From Ancistrus triradiatus (taxonomy: Eukaryota; Chordata; Actinopteri; Siluriformes; Loricariidae): DNA of 64,000 nt. The stretch spans positions 248,001-312,000 of the forward strand of contig JAJAGP010000096.1 in assembly GCA_025084515.1 (NCBI GenBank), given 5' to 3'. The notes under the pieces were generated by a model. The model worked only from the letters and a program-made list of their open reading frames with translations. It did not search any database and was not told the DNA's origin. A program made the position numbers and the translations under genes. This document shows, in pieces, positions 12,083 through 23,734 of the stretch (positions within the stretch are counted from its first letter, which is position 1; the number at the start of each line of letters is the position of its first letter).

Positions 12083-12255
12083 ACATTTACATTTACAGCA
12101 TTTATCAGACGCCCTTATGATACGATCTTATAATCCAAGCAATTGTGGGTTAAGGGTCTTGCTCAAGAACCCAACAGCGGCAGCTTTGGCTGAGGTGGGA
12201 TTTGAACCATGGACCTTCTGGTCCATAGTCCAGTACCTTAACCGCTTGGCGAGAC
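12083..12255 (-). mobile_element. tRNA-derived SINE, family 1, minus orientation
   Basis: Reverse-oriented copy of the family seen in plus orientation at 14588-14774. It has a tRNA-like head with B box (ggttcaaatcc reads as ggatttgaacc here), the 'gggttaagggtcttgctcaa' body, and the tail 'acatttacagcatttatcag'. It lies just upstream of ermp1 copy A exon 1. Confidence 0.85.
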
Positions 12256-13605
12256 ATTTTTTTTACGACGACAATAATGTGTTTGCTTTTGCTTAACAAG
12301 AAAAACGGGATTGATGTACTACTAAAATATCTTTATTAGCAGTTACAAACGATATAAAATGCTTACATAATCCCATATAATCACATGCTGCAAGGCATGC
12401 TTTACTAGCAATCACAAATAACGTCAGTTATTACAAGTTTTTACAATTGTGATACAGTGGAACCCGTCACCTAAATGTACATTGTTCTGCAAAATGGTTT
12501 GGATAATGAATAATCTGAAAAATTAGAGTATATATCCATTATTTGCAATGGAAAAATCACTCCCTGGTTTCTGTATATTCAAAAATCCACCTACTTTCAA
12601 TGCAGGGGTCTTTCTGATCAGCCCTGCAGTCAGCCTATTGCCTGTGGACTGGGCAGGGCTTTGCCTCGCCTTGAGAAATGGTTCATTTGTCACATACCAC
12701 TGTGTGTGTCTATACAGTCTCTGGCTTGTTTCTTCTATCACTGAACACCCACAATGTAAAACCACGACATAATTCATCACAGAATAAAATAAAAGTGAAG
12801 GGTGTAAGGAGCCATTCAGAACTATATCCATTATTCCCAATCGTCATGCACTATAATCCCAGAAGTTGAATCTGTTCATCTGGACATAAGGTTTTGTGGG
12901 AGAAACGTTTCATCACTTATCTAAGTGACTTCTTCAGTCTTCAGTCAAGACTTGTGTCCAGATGAACAGATTCAACTTCTGGGATTTTCTTATCTGGATT
13001 ATTGAGCATGCATCAAGACGTCATGCACTATAGCAGGTAAGTGGTTGAGATAGCTGGCTTGGGGAGTAAAATATCTCACAAATTATCATATCTATCACAT
13101 TATCAACTGGAGTTAAAAAATTTTTTTGCTAGCATGTTTAGAACACCACTATTTTTCAATTTTTTGTTATATTTACGCAGTTAAATCTACCTTGCCCTAA
13201 ATCATTGAACAAATACACACCTGGAGATAAAAATTCATGGAATCATTTTGATGAGTCAAAAATAAACTAAATCAAACTAGCCACCTATTGCCAATACATT
13301 AGCCAACCAACATCCTGGAAATCGAATACACGAATAAGGGTCTAATAGTAATAATAGTATTGTTATCTGCTTAAATATCAATAAAACTGAAAAAAAATGG
13401 ACTGGTTCTAAAACTTTTGACCAGTACATCATGATGAAATAACATCATTCATTCATAGAACAGTCTGTACCTTTGCGTGTACAGAACAAATGTGTGATCA
13501 GCAATTTCTGTTTTTTGAAGAAATGCACTATGGTCCAAATAAACAAGACATGAAGAACATAATAAACATTTTAAAAACCCCAAACAGACTCTCACTATTA
13601 AGTGA
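12256..13605. other. Spacer between the two ermp1 copies
   Basis: AT-rich and without a supported gene. The only structured element is the inverted repeat at 12858-12983. No AATAAA on the minus strand was found close to the copy B stop codon, so the end of the copy B 3' UTR is not defined. Confidence 0.5.
12858..12983. repeat. Inverted repeat, 33-bp arms, 60-bp loop
   Basis: The arms 12858-12890 and 12951-12983 are reverse complements with one mismatch (core ttgaatctgttcatctggac). The loop includes 'acgtttcatcacttatctaa' and 'gtgacttcttcagtcttcag'. This resembles a short palindromic element I associate with fish genomes; it has no coding potential. Confidence 0.8.
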
Positions 13606-13840
13606 ATCATCTCAGTGTGGTTTGATTAATATTCCAGTGACGTTTGGACTCGATGTTCACCCGAGTCCTCAGTACTTGTACATGTGATACGTGCTGACCC
13701 ACGAGGACGTGAAAGCCCAGTCCGGAAATTTCTGTAATAGTGAGCGGAGCTCTGGAGTGCTCTGATCCTCTCCGATTACATAATGAGCTGAAATGGCGAT
13801 GGAGACCATGCTGTCTGCTTCTGACAGGTCTGTAGGTGGC
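13606..13840 (-). repeat. Copy B terminal exon block, near-identical to 2298-2531
   Basis: Second member of the conserved pair described at 2298-2531. The match ends at the intron boundary, where copy A reads 'ttttcag' then CCACC and copy B reads 'gtttcgg' then CCACC, so the canonical acceptor AG is absent here. Confidence 0.85.
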
Positions 13841-14909
13841 CGAAACGTATAATTCTTACAGAAGAAACACAACATGTGATATGTTTTAGAAATGTTAAGT
13901 ACACAATAATCATTACTTTCATTTAGTTTCAGGGTTTGTTGAAGTTTTTAGTGGGGAAGAGTCGCATGAAAAAGTTTATAAACCCTTGGATTTTAGCATT
14001 CGATGCTCATAAACTGGGGTCATAATAGTCGACAATGGCTTTCAGCCAAGATTAATACAAAACAATCACGTCTTTGGCGAACACACTGATTAATCATTAA
14101 CAGTCCAGGCTGGAAATGTATGCAACTGGTAATGAATTTATACACATATCTTCAGCCACAACATACAGTATAGGAATCAAATGAACGTGTTTTCTTCTCT
14201 AGGGCAGTGGTTCTCAACATTTTTTTCTTGGAGCCCCCCCCTACGAGTATCTAAGAAGAGCTCCCAGCCTGCACACACACACAGCCAAAGAATAAAGTGA
14301 TTCATTGCAAATGTGTTTGTGGCAAGAATTAACTTGCATTACAGCTTTTTTCATTTCTCTTTGGTTTCTTTTATAGCTTGTTTTTCAACTAAAGGTTTAG
14401 CTAAAAACATCAGCTGGACGTTTTTCTTTGAATATCCCAGAGTAGACCTGTACACACACATCCTTAAAAATAAGATTGATTATGTGGAATAAGTGCCAAC
14501 TCTTTCTGAGTGAAATATCGTTTTATGTCATTTTATATTCTGATTTTTTTCCAGTGTCTGAGCTATTTGAATTTTAGACTGTGGGACTGTGGTAGCCTAG
14601 CGGTTAAGGTACTGGACTAAAAGGTCCAGGGTTCAAATCCCACCTCCGCCAAGCTGCCACTGTTGGGTCCTTGAGTAAGACCCTTAACCCACAATTGCTT
14701 GGATTGTAAGATTGTACCAATTGTAAGTCGCTCTGGATAAGGGCGTCTGCTAAATGCTGTAAATGTAATGTAAATTTAAGTTATGCAAATTGTATTTCGA
14801 CAGACTCGGAGACCTTCAGAGCAGACCAAGAATTGTGCACCCCCTGTAATGTTTGGGCAGGTTGGGAACTGGGTTGGCTCCAGTGTTAGAGCACTATGCC
14901 ACATAAGCC

Positions 14910-14983
<74 letters not shown>

Positions 14984-17900
14984 TTTGTTCCTATAGCTGC
15001 CATAAAAATTGTGTTATCTGGCTTTTCAGGGTGTTTTGTTTTTATTTCTCCTTATCTCATTGTTCCTCAAGTTCTCCCAACATCTCGTCCAATTCAATGA
15101 GGCTCTTTCAAAGCCTCTACTGTAGTTTCAGGGTTATCCAAATCTGGATAGGACTTAAGTGTTTTCAGCAACAGTAGCAGAGGTGCGATTTTAACGTACA
15201 ACTTTCACATGCAAAAAAAATAAACCCAATGTAATAATGAAGCTCTGTTGTGACTGAGGCTTCACAATTACCTTAACGTCTATCCAGAAGGTCCACGGTT
15301 CGGCATTCACACCATGAGTGTACATGATTTCAACCAAAGGAGTCAAATGTCCAAATGACGAGCCAGCGAGATACGATCCAGTATTGGGTTGAATGTACAG
15401 TGACATGTGGCTGGGCCCTGCAACATGATCAAACATCTGCATTAATTAATGCAAACCACACAGGCTCACGCAACAGTGACTCAGTCATTACGAAATAATT
15501 ATAGCATGGCTTTTACCTATGGCTTCAAAGGTCATGTTTACCGTCCAATGTCCTGTTAACTGCCTGGACACCTGTCTGAATACTAGTGGAGATTTAGGAG
15601 ACACGGCAGGACCTGGAATATACCACCTGTTCCTAAAAATAACGAAAGTAAAAACCATTTGACTGCGTTTGGGTTCTAATCACCACTGACATGGATAAGC
15701 CTGACACTGTATGGTGTAATTACATATTTTATTACATTGACAAATACATTCGTAACACTTGGCAAACACCCTTATCCAGAGAGGCTTACAACTGAGCTGA
15801 GCAGATAAAGGTTAAGATTCTTTCTCAACAACCCACAATGGCAGGCTGGCAAAACTGAGATTTAAACTCACAACCTTCTGATTAGTAACCAGAGCCTGTA
15901 ACCAAAACCACTGATGTTATGAAGGAAACAATCTATTCCAGAATTACCTAGAGCCAAATCCAGCCCAGCGTCCGTCAAGCTGTTTGCAGTAAATTGGTGT
16001 TTCATGAGATTCCATCCTTTTGGAGGTTTTTGTGTTAAATACTATGTTAAAAAATGACTCACTTGCAAATTGTTCCCCGGCGGAACCAGGGGAAGCGACA
16101 CAAGGCTATGCCACTCTCACAGCGAACACAAATGGTGTCGTTAATCTCCGGAACATGAGGGGTGATGTGGCTCATTCCTGTATAGTCAAAGCTGCTGATC
16201 CAAAAACCTGAATCAGCCCTCTGCAGTGACCCGTCCAAAGTATGCAAAGAGCATGTGATGTGCTGAAAGCCAGAGGGAAGGTCACTTACATGCAAACACG
16301 TCCTGTAAGAATGACCTGTTATTCACTCGACAGGAATACAAAAACAGTACACACTAATTCCCTAAATTACTTCAATCCCACCACAGTAATCATCTGTTCA
16401 AGCAGTCTAATGATTGTGTGTTGTTAACAAACGTTTCAGATAAGAGTAATTACTGTGCAGCTGAAAGCACAACAACACAGAGTGCAAAAAATAAAATGTA
16501 AATGAGGGTAGGATTAGTAAATGGAATATGTTGTGTCTAATGATAGATATATCCATAGATGTTCCATATATTTACATTATAGTGGGGCAAAACATACATA
16601 CATACAGGGTTGCAAAAAAAAGTATTCAGTCAGCCACTGATTGTGCAAGTTCTCCTACTGTAGGCCTGTAATTTTAATCATAGGTTCACCAACTATGAGA
16701 GACAAAATGAGAAAAAAAAATCCAGGAAATCACATTGTAGGATTTTTAAATTTAATTGTAAATCAGGGTGGAAAATAAGTATTTGGTCACCCACAAATAA
16801 GCAAGATTTCTGGCTCTCACAGACCTGCAACTTCTTTAAGAAGACACCTGTCCACAGCCTCAAACAGTCAGACTCCAAACTCAACCATGGCCAAGACCAA
16901 AGAGCTGTCGAAGGACACCAGGAAGAAAATTGTAGACCTGCACCAGGCTGGGAAGAGTGAATCTACAATAGGCAAGCAGGTTGGTGTGAATAAACCAACT
17001 GTGGGAGCAATTGTAAGAAAATTGCTAATCTTGCTAATCTAAAATTGATAATCTCCCTTGATCTGGGGCCCCACGCAAGATCTCATCCCGTGGGGTCAAA
17101 ATGATCATGAGAACGGTGAGCAAAAATCCCAGAACTACACGGAGGGACCTGATGAGTGACCTGCAGAGAGCTGGGACCAAAGTAACAAAGGCTACCATCA
17201 GACCATCAGTAACACACTACGCCGAGAGGGACTCAGATCCTGCAGTGCCAGGCGTGTCCCCCTGCTTAAGCCAGATCATGTCCAGGTCTGTCTGAAGTTT
17301 GCCAGAGAGCATATGGATGATCCAGAAGAGGATTGGGAGAATATCATGTGGTATAATATCAGAACCTTTTAGTAAAATCTCAACTCGTTGCGTTACAAAG
17401 TATTGAGTTGAACTTTTGTTATTGACCAAATACTTATTTTCCACCACAATTTACAATTAAATTCATTAAAAATCCTACAATGTGATTTCCTGGATTTTTT
17501 TCTCATTTTGTCTCTCATAGTTGAAGTGTACCTATGATGAAAATTACAGACCTCTCTCATCTCTCAGTAGGAGACCTTGCGCAATCAGTGGCTGACTAAA
17601 TACTTTTTTGCCCCACTGGATGTGTTTATATGGCCTATTCCCTGAATATACTCACTAAGATACACAGAATGTACAATATTATGCGAATGCAACACCCCTC
17701 TGTCCAACACTGTAAATGATCTAGCTTAGCTCTGTCATTGTACTGTATTATTTATCTGTAAATAATACTGTATTACACTTCTAGTGAGAGGCTAACTGCA
17801 TTTCATTGGCTTTGTATATGACCATAACGACTATAATCTCATCTAATATAATCTAAACACATAACCTGTTAAATATTTCAGATCAAATACCTGGACATTA

Positions 17901-19337
17901 ACTCGTTTGGGTCTGGCTGGATCAGCTGAATATGGGAAGAAAGCGCCACAGGACACCAGTAGGAACATCACAGCAAGAAGTGTAAACACAGCAACCAGTA
18001 CACGCTTAGTGCTGTTTGCAAGGTACAACAAGTGAATCTGTGTGTGTGTGTTAGGAGAGGGTTAGAAAGAGAGAGCGTTTAGTGTCAATATAATAGCCAT
18101 AACGTGACAAATGAGCTCATGATGTACTCTCCGGAGATTATTTACATCTACAGTACTGTATTCTTAGTGCAAATAAGTCTCCATGGGGCCGAAAAAGGTT
18201 CATTATAAGAGAAAACTGAAAGGAAATCGAAAGGAATCACAGGCTGCAGTTAGCTTAGCAGCTATGCCAGCGTTCACCAATAGAATAAGTGTTTTGCTTT
18301 TACTTTTCACTTTCAATCCATTACTCACTAATGACATGACATTTTTCAACACTTTATTACAAAACGAGATTTGTGTTAATGATTTTGGCCATCTGTAGGT
18401 TAGTGTTTTCAACATTAACGTACTTATCATCGGCTCCGCTGTTATACAGGACAGAGCGCTCTACCAAACACTCGTTAAACTCCTCAGTTCATGATCCATT
18501 TAACTTATGATGGATTTGTCATCTACAATACAACTCCATTAATGCATATAATGCCTTATACAGTGTGGATTTTCTCCGGGTCCGGAATGGATTAATTCAA
18601 TTTACATTATTCCTTATGGGAAATGTGCTCGGTACTCGAGGTGCAATTATATTATTACAAGAAATGAGTGTCTTACCAAGAAAGAGGACAGCAAGGCAGT
18701 TTCTACGGCGATGAGCATCGCCACCACCATGTCCGTGGAGTATGGGTAGACCGTGCGTCCCATGATGGGTATGAACATGACATAGACGATCCGGAAAATG
18801 TAGAACAGGTGAACGTAAGGGGGAAACAGACATAACAGGCAGAATAGCAGATAGAGTGGCGAAGCATCTGCACCTGCACAAACACACACAGCGTTTTCTG
18901 GAAATGCCTATGATAACACCCTGCAGTACTGATGATACAAATGCACAAAGTTGTGATGTGTTGCATGTTTTAGGCACTGCCTTTTTTAAAAGTATCACTG
19001 CACTCATTTTCAGTGCTTTGTGGGTTTGTGCAGTGGCCTTAGTTAATCTAAGAACTAGAGAAGCCTCAGATATACGAGACTACACGAGTGTGTACCAATA
19101 TTGTGACCTATTAAGCGTTAATTGTCATTAAAGCTGTTGTGTAGATCTCATCTAGCTCTCACCTCTGCACGTGATGGGTCCTGAGAGCAGCAGTTTGAAA
19201 ACAAGAGGGAAAACCACCATGAGCATGGGAATATAGGCCGAGCAGTAACCATACACAGTGAGAACAATAAGCACACAACACCACAGCAGCAGACTGGCAT
19301 CAAAGAACACGTTGGCCAAGTGCAATCTACACATATT

Positions 19338-19384
<47 letters not shown>

Positions 19385-21084
19385 GTTGATGCACACTTTA
19401 ATCACCCCTTGATAATTTACAGGTAAGCCTTGTTTAACGACTATCCAATCAATGATGGTGGTCTTAACAGAAATTATGATAGGAAATAAAAATGTGTCTT
19501 TGAACTCTGGACGTTGCAGGAACCAAGAGCTGGTCAAATTAAAAAAGCTTGTCTATTTTTACTCCCTTAAACATTATTACATGTCATAATTTGCTCTTTT
19601 GTTTACATGTTTTTATTTCAATTATATTAATGAGTATTGATTTACTTTGCTACGTTTCGGTCTTGCGTTGTGCACTAAGTTTCAGGGGTCGCAATTTTCC
19701 CAGCCAACCAGAGATGTGAAATGGAAAAGTGTGTATTCTGTTCTGTTAAACCTAGAAGCGCCGAGCGCCGGTCATTTGAACACCGTGGCTTCTTGCCAGT
19801 AGCTCTGTGCTGGATTTAGCTACTTAAGGGTTTAAAGCGTTTAGAAGGTGATATTGCTTTGCTTGTTCTGTAAATTAGTGGACTCATTCCTTCTTGTGCA
19901 GCCAGCGAGGTGTTCATTATTGTTTAAATTTCATCGTGTGTGTATTTCTTTTATACAGTGTGTTACTGTGTGCTGGTAACTGAAGGACCACAGTGTTGTG
20001 TATTTCCTGGAGCGAGTGATGTGTAGAACACTTTAGGATGCTGTGTGGATGGTAGCGTTCCACTTATGTTTTCAACGGTATCTCTGACACAGTTACGTAT
20101 TTACATTACAATAGCATAACAAGAGTATTTGTCTATGGTAGCGTCCGGTCTACGACAAATTGTTAGGGAATGTAACGTGGTCGTTAAACAGCGCATACCT
20201 GTACAGAGTCTAACTGACAGCATATTGACATTATCACCTAGTACAGAAGATAGTATAGAGTATATACCAGTGCAGTAGTATACGGTATATACTGTGTGTT
20301 GGACGTCTTTTGAGATTGTGTTCTGAATGCGAGATGCTTGATGAGCTTGTGGAACAGCAGTATTGTTCCCACGGCAGCAGATCCATACAAGCAGATGGAT
20401 GCATAAAAGTGAGTGAACCAGAACAGGGAGCGACCCATCCGTGTGACCGTCAGCACCACGATCAGAACAAAGGCCACAGCCAGCAACCAGCTGAGCACGA
20501 GCACGACTGAGGCCAATGCCAGGTGACATGCACATCGGCAACCTGGGGACACACACAGTCATAAAAAGTTCAACTAAATCATTTATAGAAGTCAAGTCAG
20601 ATCTATTTATATAGCGCTTTTTACAATGGAGCATTGTCTCAAAGCAACTTTACAAGTTTAGATGATCTCCTAATATCTAGGGCCAATCACAAATCATGCA
20701 AGCCTAGGGCGACAGTGGCAAGGAAAAACTCCCTAAGTGTTCTGAGGAAGAAACCTTGGGAGGACCAAGCCTCAAAAAGGGACCCAACCTCCTTGGGTGG
20801 CGTAGATGATAAATCTAAGAATGAAACTAATTTATCTAAACAAATAAGCTGTATGATCATGAGCGCTTACTCAAGTTGCAACTCCACCAGTATTTCTTGG
20901 CAAGGTACATGAAGGTCGCTATGGCAACCATGTTGTTGATGATGGTACCCGTTTGAGCCGAATACGTCACCATTGTCCTGCCCAGGATGTCAAAAAACAC
21001 GATGTTATCATGGTGAGATGCGGACGGGTCAGCCAGTGTGTCGGTGGTGACCACGTGTTTTAGGAGGGCTAGTATGTTATCACC

Positions 21085-21127
<43 letters not shown>

Positions 21128-23689
21128 TACATATACATACATACATACATACATACATAGAGAGAGAGAGAGAGATGTATCATATATTTCTGACATATCA
21201 CACTAAGATGTTCTAAAATCCATCCAGTGTTAGTACCAGCTCTCTGAATGGTGTCTGTAGGGACTCGATCTGGAGTGTCGTACTTGGTGTGATAGACGAA
21301 ACCGTTCTCAATAAAGGCCAGATCAATACCTGTGAAGAAAAATTGAACGGCTTTATTACATACAATTAGAAAAATAGAGAAAGGCAGAAAGAATCCAACG
21401 AGACAAACGGAAATGATTAAACCAACAGGGAATTCAACTAAATGGAATTTTTGTATATCAATAAAAGACAATTTTAAAACAACATATCCCTCAGCAGACT
21501 CTCACCAGACCTTGGCCATATCCCAAACCTTCACCGCATTCTTAACAGACCACAGACCCTCACCACAAACTCCAAACCACACAGTAATCAATATGAGGCC
21601 AATTATATATTTAAATATACCAAAAAACCTCTGGTATCTTTGTAAAACCATGCTTATAATGGCAACTGTTTGTACCATGAATGTCACCAAAGTCTCTGAA
21701 GATACGGAAGTCTGTATCTGATGGAATTAGTTTGCTCTGGAAAACTTCCTGCCCCACTACAGACGCAAAAGGGTGTACAACAGCGTCAGCGTACGCCTCA
21801 ACCAACCATGGACTGTCTGGACCGGAAAAACACATAAACAAACAAACGTACACACAAACACCAAAAGCTCCAAAGCTAAAAGGCACAAAGCTTTGTTGCA
21901 TTGTTTTAAAGGATACACCTAAAATAATTATAATATCTTTAATAAATAGATTGTTAGCTTTTAGATTGCTTTAGTGACTGGTCAAAAGTTTACTTGACTG
22001 AAACAGCAGCTCTTTTCCTCCAGCTCCAGCAGCATCCATATTCACAAACGCCCTGATCTGCTTCACCCACGGGTGCTGAGTGATAAAGCCGTGACTCGCC
22101 TGAGACAAAAACAGCAACAATATATGCAGATGGTATCTTTGATCATTTTTCCAATTTGTCATCAAGTTATGGCCGCCCTGGTTCTCGGCTATTTCGCTAT
22201 TTTCAAGCTCGCAATTTTGTGTCAAAGTGTTTCTCTAATTTTCCCTCTTCACCTCCAGAACAGCGGTGGGACATTATGCTTTCATTTGCTCCTTATCACA
22301 GAGGAACTTTTTCAAAGTTGTATGACACCATCTCAGCTTTTGGCAAAAAATTAAATGCTAGCTCAAGTGTACCCAATACATGAGGAGTCCATGTACCACC
22401 TCTTGTGCTCGGCTTGGACTTATTCAGTTTAAGGTTTTACACAGAGCACATTTCTTTTGGAAGACAAATGTGATAAGTGCCATGGTTCCCCTTGTCATCT
22501 TAGCCATCTGTTTGTCCTTTGTCCTGAGCTGAAAGGCTTCTGGGCTGGGTATTTCTTTAACTATGTCCACTGTTCTTGGGGTAAATCTTCAACCTTGCCC
22601 TCTGATAGCCAGATTCGGCGTTTCTGACACCTCACTTACGCTTAACTCTACACGAAAGGTCATTATAGCCTTCACGTCCTTACCAGCTAGACGTTCCTTA
22701 TTATTGCAGTGGAAGTCTACCAAATATCCTTCTGTTTCCTGATGGCTTAAAGACGCCATGTTCTTTTTAAAACTTGAGAACATTAAATATACATTAAGGG
22801 GATGTACAGCCAAATTTTTTTTGCAAAGTGGCAGCCTTTTATCTCCTATTTCACTAATTTAGAGGTTCTACCCAACTGAATGTGTGCTTGTTTTTTTTCT
22901 TCTTTGTTTTGTTTTTTTTCTACCTTTTATATTGCCTAAATAGCCAGTAATACGTCCGTTGGTTGTGATGAGCCGAATGGGGATGGGGTGATGGGGTGAC
23001 GGGTGGTGTTCTTTTTGGGTTTTTTTCTGTTTGTTTTTTGTTTTCTTCGTGATGAACTATTGCTGGTTGTTTATTGAAATCACCCTTCGTGATGTAGCAA
23101 GATATAACATTAGCTATTTTTTTCCATATCCCTGAATTATTTTCCAGTGTGTAGCATTTAAGAGAATTTAAAAAACTGAAAATATCGAGATGCTAAAGAT
23201 TAATTGCCCAGCCCTGTAACATAACTGTAAGAATTACTGTCATTATTATAACTAGTATTATCACAATTGAATCATTTCCCTTTATTGTATTTCTTTACAT
23301 TTTATCCCCCTTATCCTGGTCAGGGTTGTGGGGAATCTCTCCTGAGAATGCAGAGAAGTATGCAGAGCATGCAACAGCAGTCCATAAGTCCTTAAGCAGA
23401 CCAGGGGTGCCCCCTTATGTCATTGCTATTAGTATTATTAAACACATTTCATACAAATTCCATAGATTAACATTTCGGGCTGATCCCCGGGACTCTGAAC
23501 AGTCTGGGCATTCCACTGTTGTCAGCGTTCATCACTGTCTTCATTCTCTCACCTCAAGCCCTCTCTCCTCGGCTCCATTAAACAGAAAGATGACCCCATG
23601 CTTTAGGGGGGTGGAGAGACTGGATAGGGAGTGCAGCACCTCCAACATCACAGCACAGCTCACAGCATCATCACCCGCTCCTGGAACAA

Positions 23690-23734
<45 letters not shown>

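Noticed and set aside
14588..14665. A genuine tRNA gene suggested by A- and B-box motifs
   Set aside because: The same head is repeated at several loci with a shared non-tRNA body and tail, and no cloverleaf can be closed, so it is a SINE head.
14776..15003. Ile-Tyr repeat proteins in three frames
   Set aside because: Translation of a pure (AT)n microsatellite.
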